Below, piece by piece: positions 1 through 7,993 of a DNA stretch of 64,000 bases; position 1 is the stretch's first letter; every line of letters begins with the position of its first letter. Below the pieces are notes generated by a model, which searched no databases, was not told the DNA's origin, and saw only the letters and a list, made by a program, of their open reading frames with translations. The DNA comes from Paraburkholderia caledonica NBRC 102488. GTDB lineage: Bacteria; Pseudomonadota; Gammaproteobacteria; Burkholderiales; Burkholderiaceae. The stretch lies in the NCBI RefSeq assembly GCF_000685095.1, contig NZ_BAYE01000002.1, positions 372,001 through 436,000 on the forward strand, given 5' to 3'. The position numbers and the translations under genes are program-made.

Positions 1-119
1 ACATGCTCAAGGCGATGCGGTGCGACGAGATGCAGGGCTTCCTGCTCGGCAAGCCGCTGACGGCGGACGACTTCGGCGATTTCCTGCGGGGAACGGCGGC
101 GACGGCAGAGGTCTGCTAA
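1..119 (+). CDS. C-terminal end of an EAL-domain protein (partial)
   Basis: The window opens inside a plus-strand gene whose last 38 codons are visible from base 3. The residues CDEMQGFLLGKPL followed by a short acidic tail are typical of the extreme C-terminus of EAL-domain cyclic-di-GMP phosphodiesterases, where this motif is the last strand and helix of the barrel. The catalytic EAL motif and any sensory or GGDEF domains lie outside the window, so activity and domain architecture cannot be judged. The gene converges on the bactofilin operon. Confidence 0.7.
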   Translation, partial: MLKAMRCDEMQGFLLGKPLTADDFGDFLRGTAATAEVC

Positions 120-124
120 TCGGC

Positions 125-156
125 GCAACCGGGGCAACCAGCGCAGCGCCGGTTGC
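125..156. terminator. Possible bidirectional terminator stem
   Basis: An 8-bp stem GCAACCGG / CCGGTTGC lies between two convergent genes. There is no clear T tract on either side, so assignment as a rho-independent terminator is weak. Confidence 0.3.
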
Positions 157-176
157 TGCTGTAGATGAGATCAGAG

Positions 177-593
177 TCAGTCGCGCGCGACGTCGGCTAT
201 CGAGGTAAGCGGGGCCGTCGCCTGAGCGACGTCGTGCCGCGTGAGCTTGCCATCCACCGTCGCGCCGCAATCCATGCGCAATTGCTGATAGTAGATGTTG
301 CCGGTCACATGCGCATTGACCTGCAACTCGACGAAATGATCGGCAATCACGTCGCCGACTATCTTGCCGTTGATCATCACGTCGTAACCGTGCACGTTTC
401 CTTCAATCGATCCCCGGTCGCTCAGCACGAGCAGCGTCTGGCCGCCGGGCTCGCCTCTGACGTTACCCTTTACGTGACCGTCGAGGCGCAGTCCGTCGGT
501 GAACTGAAGATCACCCGCGATGCGCACGTCGTGCGCGATCAGTGTGGCGAGCTTCGTTTGCTGAATGCCCGCGGCTTTTTTCTTGCTGAACAT
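177..593 (-). CDS. Bactofilin (polymer-forming cytoskeletal protein)
   Basis: This 138-residue protein is a single bactofilin domain, a right-handed beta-helix that polymerises without nucleotide into membrane-associated filaments. It shows the regular DG-x-V-x-G-N-V repeats of the family (LDGHVKGNVRG, IEGNVHGYDVMINGKIVGDV, VNAHVTGNI). The start at MFSKKKA was preferred over an upstream Met because bactofilins start with a short basic, phenylalanine-containing membrane-binding tail. It is the third gene of a minus-strand operon after an M23 endopeptidase and a small membrane protein. That pairing is recurrent in proteobacteria and points to a role in localising peptidoglycan remodelling. Confidence 0.9.
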   Translation of the reverse strand: MFSKKKAAGIQQTKLATLIAHDVRIAGDLQFTDGLRLDGHVKGNVRGEPGGQTLLVLSDRGSIEGNVHGYDVMINGKIVGDVIADHFVELQVNAHVTGNIYYQQLRMDCGATVDGKLTRHDVAQATAPLTSIADVARD

Positions 594-671
594 AAGTACT
601 CCGGAAATGTAGAGGTGTGTCGCGTGGATCATGTCGATGCCGCGTCGGCGTCTAGTGGCGTCTAGCGGCGC

Positions 672-1094
672 CTAGCGGCGAGACGTGGCGGTCTGTGCGA
701 GTGGCTGCTTGATTGTCTGCATGGGCGGCGCGCTTCTCTTCTGGCCACGCAGGAACTGCAATTCTTCGTTGAGCCGCGCGACGTCGGCAGCGGCGTTATC
801 GGCCGTTTTCTGCACTGCCGCGCGCGCCGCCGACTCCTGCGCTAAAGCAAGGCGCGCGCGGGCCAGCTCGATCTGCCCTGTGCGCTGATCGTCAGAAGCC
901 GGAAGGCATTGCGTGAGCGGCCTACCGCTGCCGCGCGTCACGCCGATGACCACGCCAGCTCCGCCGGCGAGCGCACTGAGCGCGCAAACAAGCGCCCATA
1001 CGGCGATGCGATAACGCACAGAGCGCACCGGCGCAAGCGTGTAAGCGCGACGCGTCAGAGCGTCGGCATGGCGGGACAGAATGGGATCAGCCAT
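672..1094 (-). CDS. Small bitopic membrane protein with periplasmic coiled coil
   Basis: The protein has 140 residues. After about 33 residues there is one hydrophobic segment (IAVWALVCALSALAGGAGVVIGV). It is followed by a periplasmic Ala/Glu/Arg-rich stretch that looks like a coiled coil (roughly residues 75-120). The start at MADPIL overlaps the end of the upstream M23 gene by 8 bp, which indicates translational coupling. The much longer upstream reading frame is only the shadow of the M23 gene. I do not recognise the family; its place between M23 peptidase and bactofilin suggests an adaptor or regulator for the peptidase. Confidence 0.75.
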   Translation of the reverse strand: MADPILSRHADALTRRAYTLAPVRSVRYRIAVWALVCALSALAGGAGVVIGVTRGSGRPLTQCLPASDDQRTGQIELARARLALAQESAARAAVQKTADNAAADVARLNEELQFLRGQKRSAPPMQTIKQPLAQTATSRR

Positions 1095-2064
1095 GAGATG
1101 CAGGGGCGAAAAGCGCGAGATAGGCCGCGGGATCGACGGGCGCGCCGTTGACCAGCACTTCGAAATGCAGATGCGGACCCGTCGAGCGCCCGGTCGATCC
1201 GACGTCGGCAATATATTGGCGCGGCAGCACCAGATCGCCGACATGCACGACGATGCGCGACGCGTGGCCGTATCGCGTCATGAGTCCGTTGCCATGATCT
1301 ATTTCGACCGCGTTGCCATAGCCGGATTTTTCGCCCGCGAGCACCACGCGGCCGCCTGCCGCGGCCAGTATCGGCACGCCGGTTCTGGCGACGAGGTCGA
1401 GACCCGGATGAAAACTCAGCCGATGCGTAAAGGGATCGACGCGGTTGCCGAACGGCGAACCGAAACGCGCACCGTCGGCGGGCATGCGGCCGGGAAACGC
1501 AGCATAAGCCATGGCGTGCGCGGCGGTCTGCTGTTCGAGCGCACGCAGCGTGGCGTCCATGCAATCGATCTGCTCGCCGGTGTCTTTTGCATCCGCGCGC
1601 GCACCCAGGTGCCGCATGACGCTGCTACACCGGCGCGGCGGCAGAGACGGACCGCCCTCGCCTTCGCTATCGGTTGCGTCGCCATCGCCGCCCGAAGCGG
1701 GTGATGCAGTAACCGGCGCGCCCTGCGCAACCGGCGCTGAGCGCGGTGTATTCAGACGCGCTTCGAAGTCTCGCAACGCGCCGACTTGCGCGCTGAGGCG
1801 CGCAATGCGCGGCTCGATTTGCGCCATTGATGCATTGAGCTTACCGAGCTGGTCGATCGCATAATCGCGCTCGATACGGTTCGCGGTTTGCATACCAGAC
1901 GCATCGTGCGCGGACCAGCGCACACCGATCGCGATACCCGCAACCAGCGCAAGAACCGCGGCCGCACTGGCGGCGCCGAGCGCGCGCGCCAACGCAAAAC
2001 GGCGGGTGACGAGGCCGACGGAACCGCTAGCGAGCCGAGTGCGTGCGCGTAACACGGACGACAT
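1087..2064 (-). CDS. M23-family metallopeptidase (membrane-anchored murein endopeptidase)
   Basis: The 325-residue protein has an N-terminal transmembrane segment (about residues 28-48) and a periplasmic coiled-coil region (65-105). A low-complexity linker follows, then a C-terminal LytM/M23 domain. The zinc-binding motifs are intact: HPGLDL near residue 218 (HxxxD) and GPHLHFEV near residue 295 (HxH). It should therefore be an active peptidoglycan endopeptidase rather than a degenerate activator. It is the first gene of the bactofilin operon. The protein resembles bactofilin-linked M23 peptidases that shape the cell wall in other proteobacteria. Confidence 0.9.
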   Translation of the reverse strand: MSSVLRARTRLASGSVGLVTRRFALARALGAASAAAVLALVAGIAIGVRWSAHDASGMQTANRIERDYAIDQLGKLNASMAQIEPRIARLSAQVGALRDFEARLNTPRSAPVAQGAPVTASPASGGDGDATDSEGEGGPSLPPRRCSSVMRHLGARADAKDTGEQIDCMDATLRALEQQTAAHAMAYAAFPGRMPADGARFGSPFGNRVDPFTHRLSFHPGLDLVARTGVPILAAAGGRVVLAGEKSGYGNAVEIDHGNGLMTRYGHASRIVVHVGDLVLPRQYIADVGSTGRSTGPHLHFEVLVNGAPVDPAAYLALFAPASHG

Positions 2065-2285
2065 CAGCGCGTCCCCCGCCGTGAAATAAGCACAATGCGC
2101 GCATGACGCCGCGCATTGCGCGCTAGCGTCGTACGTGAAGCGGACATGAAACGGACGAACTCAACTGACTGCATTCGGCATCGACCGGGCAGGTGCCGGC
2201 GGCGGTAATCAATAGAGGGCGCCGATTATCGCCTTGCCGCCGCAAGAAGCATCTCAAATACGCGGTCCGCGGCGGCCCGCTTCGC

Positions 2286-3185
2286 TCAGGCCGTTTCCAA
2301 TGCGGCGAGGCGCTCCACCAGTTTTTCGCTCGCGCGCGTCATCGGCAGGCGAAGTTCGTCGCGTATCAGGCCCTGCGAAGCGAGCATCGCTTTGACCGGC
2401 GCGGGATTCGGTTCCGCGAACAGCGCGTGGATCAGCGGCGCGAGCGCGTGGAAAATGCGCCGCGCTTCCTCCAGCGCGCCGGCCGCAAGCGCGCGATACA
2501 GCGCGACGAACCGCTCGGGCTGCACATGCGCTGATGCTGCAATCGCTCCGCTGCCGCCAAGGCACATTGTGTTGAACATCTGCATGTCTTCGCCTGCAAG
2601 CACTTGCAAACGACCGTCGCGGATCAGCGCGAGTGTGGTGTCGAGCGAGCCCGCGCAATCTTTTACCGCCTGAATGCGCGGATGCGCGGCGAGCGTCATC
2701 AGCGTGTCGAGTTCGAGCCGCACACCGGTTCGATATGGAATGTCGTAGAGCACGACTGGCTTTTCGCTCGCATCGGCAAGCGCCGTGAAGTGGCCGACGA
2801 TGCCTGCCTGCGACGGCCTGATGTAATAAGGCGCGGCCATCAGCACGCCGGCGATCGGCAGCGAATTCAACTGCGTGATGCGCTCGCGCATGCTTTGCGT
2901 GTTATTGCCGGACACGCCGACGATCACGGGCAATGCCGGCTTGGCATCGGTGCTTGCGTCGGCACGCACGCCGCCCGCTTGCGCCGCGTCGAGGATCGTT
3001 GCGAGCACGGCGTCCTGCTCGGCGGCGCTGAGCGCAGCCGGCTCTCCGGTCGTGCCTAACGCAACAATCCCGGCTATGCCCGCATCGGCATAGCGGCGCA
3101 CGAGCGCGCGCAGCGCGGCGTGATCGACCGCGGCGTCGGCGAAAGGCGTGATGAGCGGAACCCAGATACCCGAAAAAATGGACAT
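2286..3185 (-). CDS. Dihydrodipicolinate synthase (DapA)/N-acetylneuraminate lyase family protein
   Basis: At 299 residues this is a complete class I aldolase TIM barrel of the DapA family. The family features GTTGEPAAL (pyruvate-carboxylate loop), YDIPYRTG (catalytic Tyr region) and AVKDCAGSL (Schiff-base Lys) are present. DapA condenses pyruvate with aspartate semialdehyde in lysine biosynthesis, but Burkholderiaceae carry several paralogues with other aldol substrates. The gene stands alone and diverges from pyrB, so the exact substrate is open. A usable ribosome-binding sequence (GAGGAAAG) precedes the ATG. Confidence 0.8.
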   Translation of the reverse strand: MSIFSGIWVPLITPFADAAVDHAALRALVRRYADAGIAGIVALGTTGEPAALSAAEQDAVLATILDAAQAGGVRADASTDAKPALPVIVGVSGNNTQSMRERITQLNSLPIAGVLMAAPYYIRPSQAGIVGHFTALADASEKPVVLYDIPYRTGVRLELDTLMTLAAHPRIQAVKDCAGSLDTTLALIRDGRLQVLAGEDMQMFNTMCLGGSGAIAASAHVQPERFVALYRALAAGALEEARRIFHALAPLIHALFAEPNPAPVKAMLASQGLIRDELRLPMTRASEKLVERLAALETA

Positions 3186-3531
3186 GTCTTTCCTCTTACG
3201 TCGATGAGCGACCGTATCGATTCCGGCAGCGTGCGAAGGAGAAAGACAGGAAGGACCGCTGAAGCGCTTGACCCGCCGTTCCGTCGCATCTGACGGAACA
3301 GCGTGCTCCGGTCAGATGAGCGGCTGTTTTTTGGCTTTAACGCTGAACTCACGGCTCAACTGCTCGCCGTTCTGCGAGGCAACGAGCGAACGGCGCGCGC
3401 GTGCATTCGCTACGCTTGCGAAAGCGGACCGGGTCGCGGTCGACGAGCAGAGTCGGAGTGTTTGGCGAAGGCGCATGAAGCGCAGTGTAACCGCGCCCGC
3501 CGCGGATTGGCAAAGCGCGTCTCAAAACGGC

Positions 3532-3574
3532 TTGACTTCTACGATAAGCGAACTAATATACGCACTGCGTATAT
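3532..3574 (+). promoter_or_regulatory. pyrB promoter with a 19-bp palindromic operator over the -10
   Basis: A sigma70-type promoter can be read: TTGACT at 3532-3537, a 17-nt spacer and AATATA at 3555-3560. The perfect palindrome ATATACGC-ACT-GCGTATAT (3556-3574) overlaps the -10 element and ends 31 bp before the pyrB start, an arrangement suited to repression. The rest of the 420-bp gap from dapA (3186-3531) shows nothing else I can support. Confidence 0.65.
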
Positions 3575-3605
3575 CCGGCGCAGCCATTTTCCGACAGGTG
3601 CCTTC

Positions 3606-4898
3606 ATGAGCGTCCCGCAACAAGCCTTTCTCCGCGACGCCATGCGCCGCCTGAACATGACCCGCGAGACCTTTGCGGGCCGCATCGGCGTCTCCCGCCG
3701 GGCGCTCGATACGTGGTTGTTGCCCGACGATTCGCAGGAATCGCGGGCCATGCCGGAGATTGTCGAGCGCTTCGTGTCGGAAATCGTCGTGCATGGCGAG
3801 CCGGGCGAAAGATATACGCAAAGCGTAGACTCGCAGTCGCTCGCGAGCCAGATGCTGTGGGAAGGCAAGCCACAGCTGCTGTCGGTCGACCAGTTCTCGC
3901 GCGACTCGGTGGAGGCTTTGTTTCGCGTCGCGGACATCATGCAGCCCATCGCACGGCGCCGCAAAATTTCGCGGGTGCTCGAAGGCGCGGTACTCGGCAA
4001 TCTATTCTTCGAGGCAAGTACGCGGACTCGCGTGAGTTTCGGCGCGGCATTCTGCCGGCTCGGCGGTTCAGTGTGCGACACCACCGGCTTCACGTTTTCT
4101 TCCATGGCCAAGGGCGAGTCGATCTACGACACGAGCCGCGTGATGAGCGGCTACGTCGACGCACTCGTGATCCGTCATCCCGAGCAAGGTTCGGTGGCCG
4201 AATTTGCGCGCGCGACCAATGTGCCTGTGATTAATGGCGGCGACGGCCCCGGCGAACATCCGAGCCAGGCGTTGCTCGACCTTTACACCATTCAGCGCGA
4301 GTTCTCGCGGCTCGGCAAAATCGTCGACGGGGCGCATATCGCGCTCGTCGGCGACCTCAAATACGGGCGCACCGTGCATTCGCTGGTCAAACTGCTGGCT
4401 CTATATCGCGGCATCAAGTTCACGCTGATTTCGCCGCCCATGCTGGAAATGCCGGGCTATATCATCGAGCAGATTTCGCGTAACGGACATGTAATCGAGC
4501 AGACTCACGACCTGCCGACCGGACTGCGTGGCGCCGACGTGGTGTACGCCACGCGCATTCAGAAAGAGCGCTTCACTGACGAATCGTTCGAAGGCTACAC
4601 ACCCGACTTCCAGATCAACCAGGCCTTGGTAGACAGCGTGTGCGGCAGCGATACGCTCATCATGCACCCGCTTCCGCGCGACAGCCGGCCGGGCGCGAAC
4701 GATCTGAGCGTCGATCTCAATCACGACTCGCGGCTTGCCATTTTTCGGCAAACCGATAACGGCATTCCAGTGCGGATGGCGATCTTCGCGGTGCTGCTCG
4801 GCGTCGAAAAACTCGTGCAGCATTCCATGCGCGACGCTGCCTGGCGTCCGCCCGCATACCTCGGCCCCGATGACGCAGTGTTTCACGGCATCGACTGA
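3606..4898 (+). CDS. pyrB: Aspartate carbamoyltransferase with N-terminal helix-turn-helix extension
   Basis: The protein has 430 residues, about 100-120 more than a typical PyrB. Residues 1-65 read as a helix-turn-helix domain (TRETFAGRIGVSRRALDTWLL, residues 19-39). The rest is an ATCase catalytic chain with the carbamoyl-phosphate motif STRTR (138-142), GDGPGEHPSQALLD, and HPLPR at 354-358. It catalyses carbamoyl phosphate plus aspartate to carbamoylaspartate in pyrimidine synthesis. ATG 3606 is chosen because it follows the promoter/operator and starts the HTH domain; the frame is open another 100 codons upstream without homology. ATCases of this length are known in Burkholderiaceae. The gene is monocistronic here, with no pyrC or pyrR beside it. 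Confidence 0.9.
   Translation: MSVPQQAFLRDAMRRLNMTRETFAGRIGVSRRALDTWLLPDDSQESRAMPEIVERFVSEIVVHGEPGERYTQSVDSQSLASQMLWEGKPQLLSVDQFSRDSVEALFRVADIMQPIARRRKISRVLEGAVLGNLFFEASTRTRVSFGAAFCRLGGSVCDTTGFTFSSMAKGESIYDTSRVMSGYVDALVIRHPEQGSVAEFARATNVPVINGGDGPGEHPSQALLDLYTIQREFSRLGKIVDGAHIALVGDLKYGRTVHSLVKLLALYRGIKFTLISPPMLEMPGYIIEQISRNGHVIEQTHDLPTGLRGADVVYATRIQKERFTDESFEGYTPDFQINQALVDSVCGSDTLIMHPLPRDSRPGANDLSVDLNHDSRLAIFRQTDNGIPVRMAIFAVLLGVEKLVQHSMRDAAWRPPAYLGPDDAVFHGID
3812..3830. promoter_or_regulatory. Second, imperfect copy of the pyrB palindrome inside the coding region
   Basis: ATATACGC-AAA-GCGTAGAC repeats the upstream operator half-site exactly and matches 6 of 8 bases of the second half-site. 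It lies about 69 codons into pyrB, at the end of the HTH-encoding part. Two copies 256 bp apart would allow looping or cooperative binding; this is inference. Confidence 0.45.
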
Positions 4899-4971
4899 AG
4901 CAGCCAGCCGATTAGTTCGGGAACCGAAGCAAAATCGAATTAGAGCAAACACACGGCATGAAGCATGCGCG

Positions 4972-5814
4972 TCAGGCTACCGCGCTGCCGCCGTTGCGCC
5001 TGAAGGTAGTTGCAAAGAACTGCACCTGATACTGCACCGCGTTGGCCCAGTACTTCCACGTGTGGCCGCCCGGCCGCTCCGCATAATGATGCGGCACGCC
5101 CAGTTCGATGAGCCGCGCATGCAGCATCCGGTTCGACTGCACGAGTGAATCGTTCATTCCGCAGTCGATCATCAGCGCAATATGCGCGCTCGCAAAGCTG
5201 CGAGCATGCTCGACGATAGGCTCGTCGTTCCAGAAGTCCGCATGCCTCGCAGGATCGCCGAACACCTGGTCGATGCCCGGTTCGTCCTCGCAACCGCGCG
5301 GATCGACCGCGCCGCTCATGCTTCCCGCCGCCCCGAATTCATCTGGCCGATCCAGCGCAATGTGAAGCGCGCCGAACCCGCCCATGCTCAAGCCGGTGAT
5401 CGCGCGCCCTTCTTTCGTTGCAATGGTGCGGAAATGCATGTCGATGTACGCAACGACCTCAGTGCCGACGTAAGTCGTGTAACGGCTGCGCGAGTCGACC
5501 GGACTGTCGATGTACCAGCTTTCGCGGCCGCCATCGGGCATCACGAGTATCACGTGGTAACGGTCGGCGAGTTTGCCGATGGGCGAATTGGCGGTCCAGT
5601 CGGTGTAGTCGCCGCCCGAGCCGTGCAGCAGATAGACGACCGGAAAGCGGTCAGCCGCGTTGCCGCGCGCATAGCGGTCAGGCAGCACGACTGTCGCTGC
5701 CAGCGACTTGTGCATGGCCGCGCTCGGAATCGTTACGACACGGGACTGGAAGGCCCATGCAGGAGCGGCGACAAGCATCATCACGATCAGCCAGCAAAGA
5801 CGCGCCTTACTCAT
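4972..5814 (-). CDS. Secreted esterase of the S-formylglutathione hydrolase/esterase D fold
   Basis: The protein has 280 residues with an N-terminal signal peptide (MSKARLCWLIVMMLVAAPAWA, cleavage after AWA). An alpha/beta-hydrolase domain of the esterase D type follows. It shows the oxyanion region YLLHGSGGDYTDW, the nucleophile elbow GLSMGG and a C-terminal His in GGHTWKYW. The start at 5814 gives a clean signal peptide and has GGGAGAG a few bases upstream. The substrate is unknown; secreted members act on acyl esters or wall-linked esters. It stands alone on the minus strand, convergent with pyrB. Confidence 0.85.
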   Translation of the reverse strand: MSKARLCWLIVMMLVAAPAWAFQSRVVTIPSAAMHKSLAATVVLPDRYARGNAADRFPVVYLLHGSGGDYTDWTANSPIGKLADRYHVILVMPDGGRESWYIDSPVDSRSRYTTYVGTEVVAYIDMHFRTIATKEGRAITGLSMGGFGALHIALDRPDEFGAAGSMSGAVDPRGCEDEPGIDQVFGDPARHADFWNDEPIVEHARSFASAHIALMIDCGMNDSLVQSNRMLHARLIELGVPHHYAERPGGHTWKYWANAVQYQVQFFATTFRRNGGSAVA

Positions 5815-5999
5815 GTTGTCGCTCTCCCTTTCTACGTGTCCGGGAACCCAGCGGGCATACCAACGGCGCAAGCCATACGGGGCGGCAATTTCCAGCGACG
5901 ACTCTAGCAACGGCGACTTACAGCCAAATTTCAGTAAACCCTAAGATTGGTCTCACGCGATGCGCGGCGCATGCTTTCGAACATGCGCGTGCAATGCAA

Positions 6000-6250
6000 C
6001 TATTTGACGTGGACACCGAAGCCCACGCGTCCGGGTGCAATGTCGTCCTTCAACGTAAGCTCGCGAATCCGATAATCGCCGCCGTTCTGCGCACGAAAGG
6101 GTATCGGCGCCGTGTTCGAGAGATTGTCGAGGCGCTCGGCGAGCGCGTTACGCACTTCGGTGTATTTTCTGTTCGTCGATGCACCACGAACGGCGGCAGC
6201 ACATCGAAGCCGGGGTAATACAGTATGCCGTGCTGCCGATGGTGCGAGCG
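6000..6250 (-). pseudogene. C-terminal remnant of a flavodoxin-like NAD(P)H:quinone oxidoreductase
   Basis: Two frames together give a recognisable C-terminus. One frame reads HGILYYPGFDVLPPFVVH (about 6235-6155). After a frameshift near 6160 the other reads YTEVRNALAERLDNL, then APIPFRAQNGGDYRI and a tail ending at 6000. The pattern matches the end of NAD(P)H dehydrogenase (quinone) proteins as I recall them. The N-terminal FMN-binding part is absent, so the remnant is dead. Confidence 0.5.
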
Positions 6251-6318
6251 TCGATGACCCGGCAACAGCGAAGTTCGGCGTTTGCCTTCGAGTACGGGAT
6301 GAACAGCAAGCAGTTGCG

Positions 6319-6489
6319 TTGCGTCGTGCCGTGCACGCGGACATTGGCCACTGTATCGAGCCATTCATGCGGTTGCCGGTTCAGGTCGCCGAGGTTCTGG
6401 AAACGGCGTGCACGAAAGAAGTCCTGACGGACATAGCGGTAGGGACGCGCAATCTTGCCCCTGGTCCTGGCGCGATACGCCTTGCACGC
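6319..6489 (-). pseudogene. IS21-family IstA transposase fragment
   Basis: About 55 residues (CKAYRARTRGK, then PYRYVRQDFFRARRFQNLGDL and WLDTVANVRVHGTT) match the segment after the DDE domain of IS21-type IstA, where family members read roughly ERPFRYIREDFFLARSF and WLDTVANPRVHATT. No istB, no inverted repeats and no N-terminal HTH are visible. It abuts the oxidoreductase remnant, suggesting that an IS insertion and later deletion broke that gene. Confidence 0.6.
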
Positions 6490-6571
6490 ACGTGGCGTAA
6501 AACTGTTTAGTGCTGGGCGAACGCAACCATCTTGGCGTTGTATCCCACGTGCCGTTCGTGGTCGAGGTCGT

Positions 6572-6883
6572 TTAGGTCGGTCCTGGTTCCCCACTGCTCG
6601 CTAAACTTGCAATCTTTTCAGGAGTATCCGATCCCGACTGCCCGTCCAAAGCAAGCCTGATTCGCTGTCCTTCGTAAGGGAGTGCCCCATATTTCTGCAC
6701 TGCGTGCAGAACATGTCGCCGTCCCAACTGAAAAGCCAGGCGAATTTGTGCGTCCGTGACGTCAGCTGCCCCGAGAGAATCGCACACCGCTTCATAAGAG
6801 ATCGCAAAGGCGCGATAACCCCACCCAAAGCCGTACGCGGAAAACCACACCGCGGAATCGTTGGATAGTACGGGTAACGTCAT
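6572..6883 (-). CDS. Small hypothetical protein, possibly DUF1488-like
   Basis: This is a 103-residue reading frame starting at MTLPVLSNDS. An N-terminal beta-rich part (AVWFSAYGFGWGYRAFAIS) precedes a helix (DAQIRLAFQLGRRHVLHAVQKYGA) and a short basic end. This resembles the layout of the DUF1488 family seen in many Burkholderia stress loci, but the similarity is weak. It lies about 190 bp downstream of a minus-strand FNR-type promoter (7077-7118) and could be its target. Confidence 0.5.
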   Translation of the reverse strand: MTLPVLSNDSAVWFSAYGFGWGYRAFAISYEAVCDSLGAADVTDAQIRLAFQLGRRHVLHAVQKYGALPYEGQRIRLALDGQSGSDTPEKIASLASSGEPGPT

Positions 6884-7076
6884 CAGGATCAATGGCTCAT
6901 TCACCGCAATCACCCTTGCGAAGGAATCATGTCGTCGACCGGCAACCTGTCGGGATGATGACGCGGTCGGCGTCCGGCGATCCCACCCGATGCGAGGAAA
7001 TCAACTCCAGAGACCAGGGCTCACTCCCGCATCAACGACGCCAACAGGGATTTCATTGCCGGTGCATCACTTCGGA

Positions 7077-7118
7077 CAGACTAGTCTTCAATGCAGCGGC
7101 GGGATTGACATACGTCAA
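7077..7118 (-). promoter_or_regulatory. FNR-type box with -10 (minus strand)
   Basis: The palindrome TTGAC-ATAC-GTCAA lies at 7105-7118. On the minus strand TAGTCT at 7077-7082 sits 36 nt from the box start, giving a box centred near -41. The likely target is the small gene at 6572-6883. The TAG of the -10 is also the stop codon closing the truncated phaB frame. Confidence 0.6.
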
Positions 7119-7167
7119 TTCTATGTCGACCGGCATCCGATTCGCCTTGCGATTCGGCAGCACGCGG

Positions 7168-7533
7168 CTTGGTCATGTTGAACATCGAATCGAGATCGGT
7201 GCGCAGTACTTTGTCCCAATCCTCCTTGGTCCTCTTCGCAAAGCCCGAATCGCGGGTGATACCTGCGTTGTTCACGAGAATGTCGACCGTGCCAAATTCG
7301 GCGAGCACGCGCTTTGGGCAATGCGCGCATGAATCAAAGCTGGACACGTCGGCATCGAATGCGACGAAATGGCGCCCGGCATCGCGCTCGCGCGAGAGCC
7401 ACGTGGCAACGTGATCGTTGCGCTCGGAGTGCGACATGGCGAGAACCACGCCTGCATCATGGAGACGCCGGCTGATTGCGGCGCCGAGGCCGCCCATGCC
7501 GCCAGTAACGAAAGCCACGCGCCTAGTCGACAT
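7168..7533 (-). pseudogene. phaB: 3'-truncated acetoacetyl-CoA reductase
   Basis: The frame begins at MSTRRVAFVTGGMGGLGAAI with a good AGGAGA ribosome-binding sequence. It carries the PhaB hallmarks: the nucleotide-binding glycine motif, SHSERNDHV, and VDILVNNAGITRD. Homology stops after LDSMFNMTK (about residue 122 of roughly 247). The frame then runs through unrelated sequence to a stop at 7081. The catalytic Ser and YxxxK motifs of short-chain reductases are missing, so it cannot reduce acetoacetyl-CoA in PHB synthesis. Confidence 0.85.
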
Positions 7534-7558
7534 GACGGTCTCCTGCGGGACGTTCGGC

Positions 7559-7953
7559 GAGCTTAAACAGCAGATTGACAGCATGCTGGGCTCGTTGCGC
7601 CGCATCGTCACGAATCTGCGACCGGTGCTGGATGACCTCGGACTCGGCGCCTTCATGCAGCGCTTTCATGTGACTGCCACGCTGCGTACCGATATCGACG
7701 ACACAGGCGTTTCACCGTTCGCGTCCGCCTCGCTTTATCGCATCGTGCAGGAAGCGCTACCGAATGTGGCGCGACACGCGAGCCAAGCGAAGTGGTGAAG
7801 AGAATGTCCAGCGACGCTGACGCCTGCAGGATCGACGTCGAAGACAATGGCTGCAGTACCATGATAGAAAGCACTGCAAGACCGGACTCGTTCGGCCTGC
7901 TCGGCCTGCGCGAGCAGGTGCGCCAATTGCGCGGCACCACGACGATCGATAGC
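7559..7953 (+). pseudogene. Remnant of a NarX/UhpB-type histidine kinase
   Basis: One frame reads LRRIVTNLRPVLDDLGL and SLYRIVQEALPNVARHA, the dimerisation and N-box region of LuxR-partner (HisKA_3) kinases. After a stop near 7797 a second frame continues with RIDVEDNG and FGLLGLREQVRQLRG, the G-box region. The N-terminus including the phospho-acceptor His is gone. The segment closely resembles the intact kinase at 26293-27639, so it may be a scrap of a paralogue. It starts about 25 bp from the phaB start, in opposite orientation. Confidence 0.8.
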
Positions 7954-7993
7954 GCGCAGCATCAGCTTCAGGACCGCCGTGCAGATACCGCCC

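Noticed and set aside
1094..1244. Long N-terminal extension of the small membrane protein in the bactofilin operon
   Set aside because: The extension lies entirely within the M23 domain coding region in another frame and is a shadow.
3303..3605. In-frame N-terminal extension of PyrB by 101 residues
   Set aside because: It runs through the promoter and operator, has no recognisable domain and no ribosome-binding sequence; ATG 3606 starts the HTH domain.
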